Positions 1-8,350 of a stretch of DNA of 64,000 nucleotides are shown here, piece after piece; position 1 is the stretch's first letter; each line of letters opens with the position of its first letter. The stretch is from contig CAXXPK010000004.1 in assembly GCA_963678075.2 (NCBI GenBank), forward strand, positions 31,119-95,118, written 5' to 3'. The stretch comes from Oleispirillum sp963678075 (GTDB lineage Bacteria; Pseudomonadota; Alphaproteobacteria; Rhodospirillales; Rhodospirillaceae). The position numbers and the translations under genes are program-made. The notes beneath the pieces are model-generated. The model had not been told where the DNA came from and did not search any database. It was given only the letters and a program-made list of their open reading frames with translations.

Positions 1-397
1 CGGCGATGGCGAAGGCGGCGGCCCGTTCGGGGTGCGCCGGGAAGTCGCGGATCCAAGCGTTGGCGCTGGGGCGCGCCGCCTCGATCGCGGCGGCGAGAGC
101 GACTTGTTCAATCATCGGGTCGTCGGCGGTGGGAAAATAAAACAGGCGAAAGTCGGCGGCGGCGTTATCGCCGCTCTCTGCGGCCAAGGGCAGGACGCCG
201 AAGACGCCGGGCCGCGCCTTGATGCGACAGGTCCAGGCGCGCGGCATCGATTCGCATGGCGCGAACCCCAGCCAGCCGGAGAGCCGCCGGAAACGGGTGT
301 CCATGCAGGCGGCGGTCATCCAGGTGATGGGCAGGGACAGCAAGTCGGATTCCACAAGTCTGCGGCCGGCGTCGGGCCCAAAAATCGCGGTGGACAT
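1..397 (-). CDS. Hypothetical protein, N-terminal part (runs off window)
   Basis: An ATG at 397 opens a frame that stays open to the window edge, giving the first 132 residues (starts MSTAIFGPDAGRRL). Third codon positions are strongly G/C-biased, as in real genes of this genome. I see no signal peptide, membrane segment or known motif, and I do not recognise the family. It lies just beyond the terminator hairpin of the operon to its right, so it is probably a separate transcription unit. It could be a domain of unknown function; nothing here assigns a role. Confidence 0.55.
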   Translation of the reverse strand, partial: MSTAIFGPDAGRRLVESDLLSLPITWMTAACMDTRFRRLSGWLGFAPCESMPRAWTCRIKARPGVFGVLPLAAESGDNAAADFRLFYFPTADDPMIEQVALAAAIEAARPSANAWIRDFPAHPERAAAFAIA

Positions 398-422
398 GAA
401 GGGGGCCTCGTCGGGGAAGGGG

Positions 423-454
423 GGAAGAAAAAGGGCCGCGCCGAGGCGCGGCCC
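423..454 (-). terminator. Intrinsic terminator of the MBL-fold operon
   Basis: Positions 433-442 (GGGCCGCGCC) pair perfectly with 445-454 (GGCGCGGCCC). Read on the minus strand, the stem is followed by CTTTTTCTT, a U-rich tail. It sits 12 bp after the stop of the MBL-fold gene. Confidence 0.75.
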
Positions 455-465
455 AGGACTGGTTG

Positions 466-1626
466 TTAGAAGGTAATGGTGTCGCCGTTGCCCAAGTAGT
501 CCGGCGACGAAGTCCGGAAGCGCGCGGTTCCACGCACCACCGGATAGCCCCGTTCCACGAACTTCTTGGCGGTCAGGTGGCCGGTGCAGTGGTTACAGCC
601 GACCCTCTCGAAGTTCCATTTGCCAAGCGAGATGACGAGATCGTCGTACTTCGGATCCCAGTCCTCGAACGGCGAAATGTGTAGGCCGCCGTAGATGCCG
701 TAGAAGCGGTCGTTGTCGTACTTCAGCTTCTGGTGCGCGGTACTGGTCATTTGCAGGATGCCTTGATGGTTGCATCCCGAAATCAGCACCAGGCCCTTGT
801 CCTTGACGTTGAAGGCGAGCGAGGTTTCGCCAAAAACGCGGCAGATGATCGGCACGTCGAACTTGACCAGCATCATGCCGGGACGGACGACGGTCATCTC
901 CTTATCGACGATGATCGGATCGCCCTTGTAGCCGGAGTCCTTTGCGTATTGCAGGCCTTCCTTGTAGAAGCCCTTGTGCAGGTACATCGGCAGGTGGTTG
1001 TTGTACTTCATCGTCGCGGGCAGACCCCAGTAGTGGTCGAAGTGCTCGTGACTGATGATCAGGGCTTCGATCTCGCCCGATTTCAGCATCTGATCGATGC
1101 CTTCGCGCTTGAAGCTCTGATCCATCCAGCTGTAGGACCAGCCGGTATCGAGCAGGTATTTGTGCTTGCTACCGTCCAAGTCCTCGACCTCGAGCAGGGT
1201 GGCGAAGCCACCCGGATTGTCGGGGTGCAGGGACTGTTTGGTCTGGATGGTCCAGGCGGCTTCCAGGTCGTTCGGCAGCATCTTCTTGATGCTGGCGATG
1301 CCCTCTTCGTAGCTTCCCTTGCCGACGCCCTTGCCGTTGCCGAAGGGGCCCCAGCCGATCGTGTATTGATCGACCAGAAGTCCCCCGGCGGCGCGGATGT
1401 CCTGCATCAGGTGGGCGTTGTTGAACCAACTGGTTTCTGAGATCGCGGTGACCTTGACGCTGCGAACGGCGCCGAAGTCCTGTTGCTGACGGGTCACCTT
1501 GGCCAGTCGGTCGTAGGCGGAGCCGGTATAGGAATACAGGCCCATCCCGGCCAGAGCGCCGCCGATCGCACCGGTGGCGACGCCCTTGACGAAGTCGCGC
1601 CGGGAAGTGGTGGTGTCGTCTGTCAT
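466..1626 (-). CDS. Tat-exported metallo-beta-lactamase-fold protein (COG1237-like)
   Basis: Predicted periplasmic metallohydrolase of unknown substrate. The N-terminus carries a twin-arginine signal (SRRDFVKG followed by a Gly/Ala-rich hydrophobic stretch). The MBL-fold metal motif HEHFDHYWG is at about residue 195. The later motifs GCNHQG, GGLHIS and HCTGH resemble the order seen in the COG1237 (dihydropterin ribofuranosyl-aminobenzene phosphate synthase-like) branch, which suggests fold, not substrate. Start chosen at 1626 because AGGAGG lies 7 nt before it; an ATG at 1632 is too close to that site. It is the last gene of a four-gene minus-strand operon, 16 bp after the membrane protein gene, so the two products probably work together at the inner membrane/periplasm. 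Function unknown. Confidence 0.85.
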   Translation of the reverse strand: MTDDTTTSRRDFVKGVATGAIGGALAGMGLYSYTGSAYDRLAKVTRQQQDFGAVRSVKVTAISETSWFNNAHLMQDIRAAGGLLVDQYTIGWGPFGNGKGVGKGSYEEGIASIKKMLPNDLEAAWTIQTKQSLHPDNPGGFATLLEVEDLDGSKHKYLLDTGWSYSWMDQSFKREGIDQMLKSGEIEALIISHEHFDHYWGLPATMKYNNHLPMYLHKGFYKEGLQYAKDSGYKGDPIIVDKEMTVVRPGMMLVKFDVPIICRVFGETSLAFNVKDKGLVLISGCNHQGILQMTSTAHQKLKYDNDRFYGIYGGLHISPFEDWDPKYDDLVISLGKWNFERVGCNHCTGHLTAKKFVERGYPVVRGTARFRTSSPDYLGNGDTITF

Positions 1627-1642
1627 TTTCATGCCTCCTTCC

Positions 1643-3049
1643 CTAGCGGATCATCTGGATATGGCCGATCCACGGCAGGATGTTGATCACCCCGAAGTAG
1701 ACGGCTACGCCGGCGACGGTGCCGGCCGCCAGGCCCTTGGCAAGGCTGGGCGTCCAGGCGACGTCGTGGGCGACGATTGTTTCCTCGACCTCGTCCAGTT
1801 CTGCGGTGGTCTTGGGTACGGCCCTCCAGCCCGGCCATCCATCCATGAACCAGATGTTGACCAGGAAGATATTGATCAGCCAGATCATCGGGATCATCGG
1901 GAACTGTTGCGGATGCGACAGGCCCTTCTGGGTGCCGAGGAGCAGGTGGGCGTAACGGTAGTAGAAGAAGTAGACCGTCGCGCCGATCGCCATGCTGATC
2001 ATGGTGCGCAGGAAGACATTGACCGGACGGCTGAACTTGGTTGGCCAATTGTCGCCGAAGAAGCTCAAGGAGAGGACGCCGACCAACCAGAAGATCGCGC
2101 TTTCCCCGACGTGCAACCAACGCCAATCGGGAGCCATGTCGCGGCGGGTGCCGCGGATGTTCAGGCCCCAGGCCAGATCCTGCGCGTAGAATAGGAAGAA
2201 GCACAGGCAGAACGCCACCGCGATGATGCCGAAGAAGGCGGAGGTGCGGCGCTGCCAGTCGGTCTTGATCAGGTTGAAGGGATAGCGTTGCCAAATGCTT
2301 TCATAGACCCAGACGATCACCGTGCAGCACATGATCCACGCGATGTGGAAGTTGCCGGACACGGTGTTGGCGAATCCTTCCCAATAGGGCGGGGTGATCG
2401 CCGTGTACTGTTGCCAGGGGTAGAACAGAATCGCCATGTGCGAGTGCATGGTGACGAAGTAGATGATGGTGCCGATGAAGAAGGTGACGACGATAATGGT
2501 GATGCCGCGCGCCGGTTGGGTCAGTTTCTGCCAGGGTGCGTTTTCGCAGGCGACCACCCAACTGGGGGCCAGCCACGAGGCGATCGCGGCGAACATCATG
2601 ATCGCCTCGGCCGCGTATTCCTCGGCATAGAACTCGGTCAGTCCCATCGCATGCAGGCGGCTGGAGCTGAAATAGGCGATGCCGTACTGACCCAGGATGC
2701 CCTTGAAGAATCCCTCGATCAGGATTTCCATCACCAGTATGCAGGCGGCGGTCAGGATCGCACCCTTGATGACGGGGTGGGTCTTGTCCAGCCAACTGCG
2801 CTTGAATGGCCAAAAATCGAGAATATAGGCCAGCCAGATAAACATGATCAAAAGCCAACGGCAGACCATGTACCCGAGGTACGGCGTATACATCCGAAAT
2901 ATGCCGCGCGGGTCCTGGAAAATCCACCAGGTGACATAGAAGATCGCGAAGATCATGAGGATGTTGGCTACTGCAGACCACGGCCCGTTCCAGCGTTTGA
3001 CGAGCTTGCGGCTTTCAAGATAGCTTGCCCCCCGATTGTCCGCTTCCAT
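1643..3049 (-). CDS. Polytopic inner-membrane protein, about 11 helices, unknown function
   Basis: A 468-residue protein with roughly eleven hydrophobic segments (near residues 24-44, 60-80, 93-115, 148-168, 180-202, 234-253, 269-297, 316-333, 343-369, 382-404, 440-462). The loops are rich in Trp, Tyr and His, and the protein ends in a short cytoplasmic or periplasmic tail. A strong AGGAGG precedes the ATG at 3049. It lies between a 66-residue gene and the Tat-exported MBL-fold enzyme. I do not recognise the family; a transporter or a membrane partner for the exported enzyme are both possible. Aromatic and His residues inside helices could bind a cofactor, but that is inference. Confidence 0.8.
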   Translation of the reverse strand: MEADNRGASYLESRKLVKRWNGPWSAVANILMIFAIFYVTWWIFQDPRGIFRMYTPYLGYMVCRWLLIMFIWLAYILDFWPFKRSWLDKTHPVIKGAILTAACILVMEILIEGFFKGILGQYGIAYFSSSRLHAMGLTEFYAEEYAAEAIMMFAAIASWLAPSWVVACENAPWQKLTQPARGITIIVVTFFIGTIIYFVTMHSHMAILFYPWQQYTAITPPYWEGFANTVSGNFHIAWIMCCTVIVWVYESIWQRYPFNLIKTDWQRRTSAFFGIIAVAFCLCFFLFYAQDLAWGLNIRGTRRDMAPDWRWLHVGESAIFWLVGVLSLSFFGDNWPTKFSRPVNVFLRTMISMAIGATVYFFYYRYAHLLLGTQKGLSHPQQFPMIPMIWLINIFLVNIWFMDGWPGWRAVPKTTAELDEVEETIVAHDVAWTPSLAKGLAAGTVAGVAVYFGVINILPWIGHIQMIR

Positions 3050-3140
3050 GAGACAACCTCCTTGATGTGGACGGTCCGGCGCGGGGGGGGGATGACTTGC
3101 CGGTCCTTTCCCCCGCGTCGTTGCCGCGTCCTTTTGTGGG

Positions 3141-3341
3141 TTATGTTTTTCCTGCCTTCAGGCCGAGCAGCTCGGGCAGCCGCTCGGGGTCCACGGTGGC
3201 GGGATCGATGCCCCGTGCCATAGCAAGACGGAAAAGGTCGTTCTGCACGGCTGCTTTCCGTTCCGTTATGGTGGCGTCATTCCCGGTTGGCGCATCGCCC
3301 TGAAAAGGATTGATCCGGGTAAAGAATTCTCGGCGGTTCAT
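3141..3341 (-). CDS. Small 66-residue protein in the MBL/membrane operon
   Basis: Starts MNRREFFTRINPF and ends LLGLKAGKT. The RREFF sequence looks like the beginning of a Tat signal, but no hydrophobic stretch follows, so it is probably cytoplasmic. Its ATG overlaps the regulator's stop codon by 4 bp (ATGA), which argues for translational coupling and for a real gene. It contains a short acidic/Pro region (ATVDPERLPELLG) typical of a helical adaptor. Function unknown; it could be a chaperone or accessory factor for the exported enzyme. Confidence 0.6.
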   Translation of the reverse strand: MNRREFFTRINPFQGDAPTGNDATITERKAAVQNDLFRLAMARGIDPATVDPERLPELLGLKAGKT

Positions 3342-4081
3342 GCCTCGTTCTCCCGCGGTTCGGTGCGTTCGCCGTGGTGGCCCAGCATCGCGGTGAAGGC
3401 ATCCAGGCCGTGCGCGGCCAGCGGCTGCGCGCGCCGCGCATCGCGGTTCTGGATCGCCTGCAACAGGCTGACGTGCAGGGCGAAGAAGGCCTCCACCCCG
3501 GCTTTGTCCATGCCGACGGCGTGATCCAGCAGGCCACGGGCGGCGGCGATCTCCTTCATCAGAAGATCGAGATACGGATTCCCCGCCAATGCAGACAGGA
3601 CGACGAAGAAGGTGACGTACTCCCGCGCGGTTTGGGCGGCGTCGCGGTTGACCAGATAGCGCCCCATTCGCGCGGTGACGGTTTCCAGGCGGCGCGCCTG
3701 TTCGGGTACGCAGCGTTTGGCGGCATGCGCCGCCAGGTAAGGGCCGATGGCCCGCAGGGCGTCGATGGCGGCGGCGGGGTCGGCCTTGGCGTGCAGATGT
3801 TGCCAGGGCGTCGGCGGCATGGCGGACAAAAGGTAGCAGCCGCTGCGCTTGCGGATATCGACGCGGTTAAGGGCGGCCAGGGTCACCAGGGATTCGCGCA
3901 CCGTGTTGCGGCTGAAGCCCAGTTGCGCGGCGAGTTCACGTTCGCCGGGCAGGCGGTCGCCCTCGCCCAGGCGAAGGGTGGCGATGAGGTCCAGAATGCG
4001 GTCGGTGCACGCGGTGGCCATGGCTTCTTGGTCCAGCCAGATATCCCTGGGGTCGAGGACCCCCGCTTTCAAAACACCCAT
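3338..4081 (-). CDS. GntR/FadR-family transcriptional regulator
   Basis: 247 residues. The N-terminal winged HTH (about 25-90) has the family signature LPGERELAAQLGFSRNTVRE, and the C-terminal FCD-type all-helical domain spans about 100-240. In FCD proteins an Asp and three His bind a metal. Here the helix usually reading FH reads FF (YVTFFVVLSALAGN), so the first His is missing. The later His (ALHVSLLQAI and AAHGL) are present, so ligand or metal binding may differ. It is the first gene of the minus-strand operon that it presumably controls. A palindrome of FadR type (TGG-N5-CCA) lies 44 bp upstream of the start, supporting autoregulation. Confidence 0.85.
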   Translation of the reverse strand: MGVLKAGVLDPRDIWLDQEAMATACTDRILDLIATLRLGEGDRLPGERELAAQLGFSRNTVRESLVTLAALNRVDIRKRSGCYLLSAMPPTPWQHLHAKADPAAAIDALRAIGPYLAAHAAKRCVPEQARRLETVTARMGRYLVNRDAAQTAREYVTFFVVLSALAGNPYLDLLMKEIAAARGLLDHAVGMDKAGVEAFFALHVSLLQAIQNRDARRAQPLAAHGLDAFTAMLGHHGERTEPRENEA

Positions 4082-4124
4082 AGGTTAGCCCCCTCGAAGG
4101 GAGGGTAACAAGCGGAATTCGACA

Positions 4125-4137
4125 CTGGTTGGTCCAG
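4125..4137. promoter_or_regulatory. Candidate FadR-type operator 1
   Basis: CTGGTTGGTCCAG contains TGG-N5-CCA, the spacing of FadR-family half sites, 44 bp upstream of the regulator start. A near copy occurs at 4251-4263. Confidence 0.45.
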
Positions 4138-4250
4138 CGTCGTGTTTTGAGACATTCCCCCGTTTATCCAGACCTTCACGTGCTGGTTGTAGCTTGGGCG
4201 GAGTGGATCGGGTGCGTGGGAAGGGGGTCGGAAAGTGTAGGAAATTCGCC

Positions 4251-4263
4251 TTGGTTGGGCCAG
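4251..4263. promoter_or_regulatory. Candidate FadR-type operator 2
   Basis: TTGGTTGGGCCAG matches the site at 4125-4137 at 11 of 13 positions and keeps TGG-N5-CCA. It abuts the stop codon of the neighbouring PAS/GAF-like gene. Two copies 126 bp apart would allow looping or cooperative binding. Confidence 0.35.
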
Positions 4264-5556
4264 TTAAGACGTGCCGTCCAGGGATGTTCTTGGAAGGCCG
4301 GTCAATACCCGCGGCAGTTCGGCCCACAGGCTGGCGGCCAGTCCCGCGTAGGGGGTGATGGCGTCCTCGGAAAAGGCATGCGGCGAGGTCGAACAAAAGA
4401 TCACGACCTCACGCAGGATGCCATCGATGAAGAACGGTAGCGCCAGGTAGGAGCGGATGCCCTTCGGGATGAACAACGCCCAGTCGATCGGCTTGATGCT
4501 TTTCGCGGTATCCTCGACGATGATGTGGTCCAGATCGAACAGCACCATGTTTTCGGCGATCGATCCCGTATAGGGGTGGGTGTCGTTGTCGTGGACCGAT
4601 TCGAAGGGGGCGCCGATGCCGGTGACCGCGACTCGACCCTCGCCAATGAAGATCTGGGACAGCATCACCGCGTCAACGCGGCCGTTTGGCGGCGGATTGT
4701 CCAGCAGGACCCGCAGAAGGCCACGAACGTCCCGCGCCCGTGACAGTGCGGCGGCCACCTCTGGCGCGGGAGAGGCTACCCGCGTGCGGTCGGCGTCCTT
4801 GGCGGGTTGGCGCGGGTTCATTGAGAACCACAGCAGGCTGTGACCGTCGCGGTCATAGGCGCGCACCCGGCTCATGCAGACCACCGGGCGATTCTCGGCG
4901 TCGTGGATGGTCAACAGGCCGTTCCAGATTCGGGTGAACAGCAGGCGTTCGTAGATATCGCGAAGATAGGCGTCGGAGTTGCCGGAAAACAGGGTTTCCA
5001 GGGCATCCCCACCATCCTCTGTTTTTGTACCGAAGGCGCCGCGCGCCGCGGCGTTGGCGGCGCAGACCCGGCGGCTGGCGGTGTCCACCATGAACACCGG
5101 GTTGTCGAACAGATCGATATGTTCGGCCAGCCCGGTCTGGGTGCCGCGTTGCAGGATGCCGTTGGCCAGTCCGGTGCAATCGGCCAAAAGCCCAAGATAG
5201 CAGAAGGTCATCTCCGGGTCGGGGGTGCCGAGGATGTAAAGCCAGCGCATCAGGCCGTCGCGGCCGTGCGCGCGAAAGACCTCGGACACCGGCTGACGCT
5301 GGCGCAGGCGTTCGTAAAAACGCGCGAACACGGCGCGGTCCTGGGCGGCCAGAATTGCCTCGGCGGAGGTGGCGTCCTGCAGCAGACGGGGGATGCTGTC
5401 TTCCAGTCCCGGAATTGCGTGGTCGGTCAGGAAGGTGATCTCGTTCTTCACCAGATCGGCACGCCAGACCAGCGCCGGGACCGACCCGACATCGCTGGAG
5501 AACAGTCGCAGCAGTCGGTCGTAGGGAAGCCCCCCGAAGCTCGACGTTTCGGACAT
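4264..5556 (-). CDS. PAS/GAF-like sensory protein without an obvious output domain
   Basis: About 430 residues from MSETSSFGGLPYDRLL (ATG at 5556, with AGG about 8 nt upstream; an in-frame ATG at 5619 is less likely). The first third reads like a PAS-type sensory region (WRADLVKNEITF, then RWLYILGTPDPE). The middle has a second PAS-like stretch (DNPVFMVDTASRRVCAANAAA, split here only for description). The last third resembles a GAF fold (SYLALPFFIDGILREVVIFCS). No kinase, GGDEF, EAL or DNA-binding domain follows, so it is either a stand-alone sensor or a partner protein. It lies upstream of the GntR operon on the same strand. Domain calls are by pattern only. Confidence 0.65.
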   Translation of the reverse strand: MSETSSFGGLPYDRLLRLFSSDVGSVPALVWRADLVKNEITFLTDHAIPGLEDSIPRLLQDATSAEAILAAQDRAVFARFYERLRQRQPVSEVFRAHGRDGLMRWLYILGTPDPEMTFCYLGLLADCTGLANGILQRGTQTGLAEHIDLFDNPVFMVDTASRRVCAANAAARGAFGTKTEDGGDALETLFSGNSDAYLRDIYERLLFTRIWNGLLTIHDAENRPVVCMSRVRAYDRDGHSLLWFSMNPRQPAKDADRTRVASPAPEVAAALSRARDVRGLLRVLLDNPPPNGRVDAVMLSQIFIGEGRVAVTGIGAPFESVHDNDTHPYTGSIAENMVLFDLDHIIVEDTAKSIKPIDWALFIPKGIRSYLALPFFIDGILREVVIFCSTSPHAFSEDAITPYAGLAASLWAELPRVLTGLPRTSLDGTS

Positions 5557-5630
5557 GGAGGGCCTTTCGGGCTGATGGGAATAAAAGGAAAGTCTTCCCC
5601 GCGCATGGCCGGTTGTCAAGGCGGGGGCCC

Positions 5631-6478
5631 AGGCTCAGGACTCATTAAGGTTCGATCCAGAAAAGGAGGAGTACCGCGATGATGACGGCGGCAAAGAAGA
5701 TATCCGCGCATTGGTCATATCGGGTGTGGATACGCCGCCAATCCTTGAGGCGAGCGAAGAGGTTCTCGATCCTATGACGCTGGCGATAGAGGGTTTTGTC
5801 GTAAGCGTACTGGGTTTTGCGATGACGCATTGGCGGGATGCATGTAGCGATCCCTCGCTGTGTCAAAGCCTCTCGAAGGGGATCACCGTCATAGCCCTTG
5901 TCGGCGATCAGGACGTTGGCCTTGGGAAATAGGTCGAGCAACAGCATCGCGCCTTTGTAATCGCTCATTTACCCCTCGCTGAGCAGCAGGATGAGGGGCC
6001 TTCCTTGTTCGTCGCAAATCGCATGAAGCTTGGAGTTCAGCCCGCCTTTTGTGCGTCCGATACATCGGGGAAGAGCCCCTTTTTATAGAGGCTCGCGGCG
6101 GTCCGATGAGCTTTCAGGTGGGTTGCATCGATCATCAACCGGTCTGGAGGGCCAGCCTCTCCCGTCAAGGCCGCGAAGATCCGGCTGAACACCCCAAGTC
6201 GGCTCCAGCAAACGAAACGATTATAGAGGGTTTTGTGGGGGCCATAGACGGGTGGTGCATCTCGCCACCGTAAGCCGTTGCGGATCACATGAACGATGCC
6301 GCTGATCACTCGCCGATCATCAACCCGCGGCACGCCATGCGATAGCGGGAAATGCGGCTCGATCTTCGCCAACTGCCTCTCTGACAACCAAAACAGATCA
6401 CTCATGGATGGGGTCCTCCCTTCCATGAGTGAATCAGCTGCCGATCTGTCCGGCAATAATTTAATGGGTCCTGAGCCT
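5631..6478 (-). mobile_element. IS5-family (IS427-group-like) insertion sequence, about 850 bp
   Basis: The ends form inverted repeats. The left end at 5631 (AGGCTCAGGACTCATTAA) and the reverse complement of the right end at 6478 differ at one of 18 positions. The size and a two-ORF transposase fit the IS427 group of IS5. I see no clear target duplication. Right of the element the sequence continues into the 3' part of an intergenic repeat (6479-6622), while GC-rich DNA lies at the left junction, so the insertion may have hit a repeat hairpin. Confidence 0.85.
5645..6405 (-). pseudogene. IS5-family transposase, inactivated by a nonsense mutation
   Basis: The first reading frame (ATG 6405 to stop 6037; starts MSDLFWLSERQLAKIEP, after a GGAGGA site) holds the N-terminal region and the first catalytic Asp (LMIDATHLKAH). 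The second frame continues in -1 with CIGRTKGGLNSKLHAICDEQ and the C-terminal DDE part (LIADKGYDGDPLRE, RHRIENLFARLKDWR). A TATAAAAAGGGG run near 6090 could serve as the -1 slippage site used by this group. The second frame is broken by TAA at 5969-5971, where relatives read SEGQMSDYKG, so CAA became TAA. Even with frameshifting no full transposase can form. Confidence 0.85.
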
Positions 6479-6622
6479 AGCCCCCACACCCCCATTTGTT
6501 TTTCGCCGCGTCAGCGGCTATCGACCACTACGCCGCGTGACGGTTTTATCGCGCTGCGCGCAAAAACTTTTAGGAAGGGGGTGCGCGAGGGGGCCGTGTT
6601 CCCTCGCAATGTTTTTTGTTCC
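6479..6622 (+). repeat. Mosaic intergenic repeat, copy A
   Basis: The core at 6498-6567 (70 bp) begins GTTTTTCGCCGCG and ends CGCTGCGCGCAAAAAC, imperfect inverted repeats. The right module is a hairpin, GCGAGGG (6585-6591) with CCCTCGC (6601-6607), followed by AATG and six T (6612-6617). It separates the IS from the 3' end of the deacetylase gene. The left module seems to have been cut by the IS. Confidence 0.6.
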
Positions 6623-7702
6623 TCAGTCGTCCCGCGCGTTGTCGAGACGCAAGGTGGCGGGGATGTAGAACATCCGGCCGAACCAGCGCCAGCGGCCATC
6701 CGGCCCCGGCAGGGTACAGTTGAGGCGGCCGCGGGTTCCCTTGAAGGGCTTGGTCTGGCGGACCTCGACGCGGCGGCCGAGGACCTCGGTCTTGGTTTCG
6801 CCGTCGCTGGAGGCATAGCAGCTCATGCCGCGCAGGGAGATGCCCGTGTCGGCGACGGTGAAACCGAAATAGGGCGGATTCGCGGTCAGCGTCGGGTCGG
6901 CGGGGGTCAGATCGGTGACCGGGATCGGCAGGCTGTTGATCAGCAGGCGAAAACGGTCTTCCGCGCCGTAGGTCTCGTTCAGCGCGTAGCGCGGCAGGAA
7001 AAAGCGGTGGTCGGCGGCGGTCAGTACGCCGGAATGCTGGCCGAAGGCGGCGTCATAGGTTTTTGCGGCGATCTCGAGGGTGGTGGCGTTGGCCTCGCCA
7101 TAGGGATGGGCGAAGAGCTTCGGCACCGCCCCCAGCTCCGTCTGGAAGCGGGCGTTGGAGGCGGCGATCTCGGCGGTGGCGGCATCCGGCGATAGCTTGG
7201 CCATATGGGGATGGGACTTGGAATGGGCGCCGATCGCCACGCCCTCGTCCCGCAGTGAGCGGATCTGGTCCCAGGTGAGATAGCCGTGGGTGCCGCGGTC
7301 CACCGGGTCGGTGGCGACGAACAGGGTCATCGTCCAGCTCCGAGCCTTCAGGCGCGGCCAGGCGACGGTCAGGACCGAGGCATAGGCGTCATCGACGGTG
7401 ATCGCCACCGTCTTCGGCGGCGCCGGGGTTCCGGCCTTGATCGCGGCGACGATGTCGGCCAGCGGCACCACATGGAAACCGCCGTCGGCCAGGATTTGCA
7501 AATGGCGCTCGAACTGATCGACGCGGATGTTGGTGGATGGGATGCCGTTTTCGCCGAAGCGATGGTACATCAGCGCCACCGCCGCCGTGGCATCCGCCGC
7601 CGGGGCTTCGGCCAGCGCGGGCACGCCCGCGCCCAACAGAATCAGGGCGAAAACCAAGGCACACCAAGCGCGGCGCGCCGTCTGCGCGGTCTTGTCGATC
7701 AT
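6623..7702 (-). CDS. Secreted polysaccharide deacetylase (NodB-homology, CE4)
   Basis: About 359 residues; removes N-acetyl groups from a surface or cell-wall polysaccharide. ATG at 7702 has GGGGGA 8 nt upstream. The open frame extends about 240 codons further but without a plausible product. An N-terminal signal peptide (WCALVFALILLGAGVPALAEA) is followed by the CE4 fold: AVALMYHRFG, the metal-binding TVDDAYASV, then the HSKSHPHMA motif whose His residues complete the metal site. A C-terminal beta-rich extension of about 110 residues follows. Transcribed alone, divergent from the nitroreductase gene to the right. The substrate cannot be told from the sequence. Confidence 0.88.
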   Translation of the reverse strand: MIDKTAQTARRAWCALVFALILLGAGVPALAEAPAADATAAVALMYHRFGENGIPSTNIRVDQFERHLQILADGGFHVVPLADIVAAIKAGTPAPPKTVAITVDDAYASVLTVAWPRLKARSWTMTLFVATDPVDRGTHGYLTWDQIRSLRDEGVAIGAHSKSHPHMAKLSPDAATAEIAASNARFQTELGAVPKLFAHPYGEANATTLEIAAKTYDAAFGQHSGVLTAADHRFFLPRYALNETYGAEDRFRLLINSLPIPVTDLTPADPTLTANPPYFGFTVADTGISLRGMSCYASSDGETKTEVLGRRVEVRQTKPFKGTRGRLNCTLPGPDGRWRWFGRMFYIPATLRLDNARDD

Positions 7703-7789
7703 CGTGCCGTCCCCCATATTGCGTGAGCGATCATTACCGCATCGAAATGCGCGGTCCAGGATTTCTTGAACCCGGAGCGGGAGAATACG

Positions 7790-8350
7790 ATGAATGCTCT
7801 CGACGACGCGCGGACCCATTCCCACTGGCTGGATAAACCGGTCGATCTGGATTTGGTGCGCCGCGCCATTGTCTATGCCGGATGGGCCCCGACCGCCGCC
7901 AACAGCCAGCCGGCGCGCTATGTCCTGGTGGCGACCCCGGTGGGCAAGGCGCGGCTGAAGCCCTTCCTTGCCCCCGGCAATGTCGAAAAGACGATGGCCG
8001 CGCCGGTCACCGTGATCGGCGCGGACGATCACGCGTTTTTCGAGGCGCTGCCCCGGATGTGTCCGCGGACCGACGCGAAAAGTTGGTATGTCGGCAACGA
8101 CGTTCTGATCGACGACACCGCCTTTCGCAATTCCACTCTGCAGGGCGGCTATTTCATCCTGGCGGCGCGGGCGATGGGCCTCGACTGCGGGCCGATGAGC
8201 GGGTTCGACGCCGATGGCGTGACCGCCGCGTTCTTCGCCGGAACCAAGATCCGCGCCAATTTTCTGTGCAGTCTGGGGTACGGCGGTGCCGTTTACCTGC
8301 ACCCGCGCAATCCGCGCTTCGCGCCCGAGGAAGTCCGCCAGGTGGTGTGA
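7790..8350 (+). CDS. RutE-like malonic semialdehyde reductase / nitroreductase
   Basis: 186 residues from ATG 7790 (GGGAG upstream). It is an FMN-binding nitroreductase-fold protein that closely follows the RutE/HadB pattern: DARTHSHW at the start, WAPTAANSQPAR (phosphate/FMN binding), GNVEKTMAAPV, TAFRNSTLQGGY, and MGLDCGPMSGFD. In RutE the reaction is NADPH-dependent reduction of malonic semialdehyde to 3-hydroxypropionate during pyrimidine nitrogen use. No other rut genes are nearby, so here it may be a general aldehyde or nitro reductase. Followed immediately by an intergenic repeat. Confidence 0.85.
   Translation: MNALDDARTHSHWLDKPVDLDLVRRAIVYAGWAPTAANSQPARYVLVATPVGKARLKPFLAPGNVEKTMAAPVTVIGADDHAFFEALPRMCPRTDAKSWYVGNDVLIDDTAFRNSTLQGGYFILAARAMGLDCGPMSGFDADGVTAAFFAGTKIRANFLCSLGYGGAVYLHPRNPRFAPEEVRQVV

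Noticed and set aside
1643..3049. Assigning the membrane protein to an amino-acid transporter family
   Set aside because: Number of helices alone does not support it and no transporter signature is visible.
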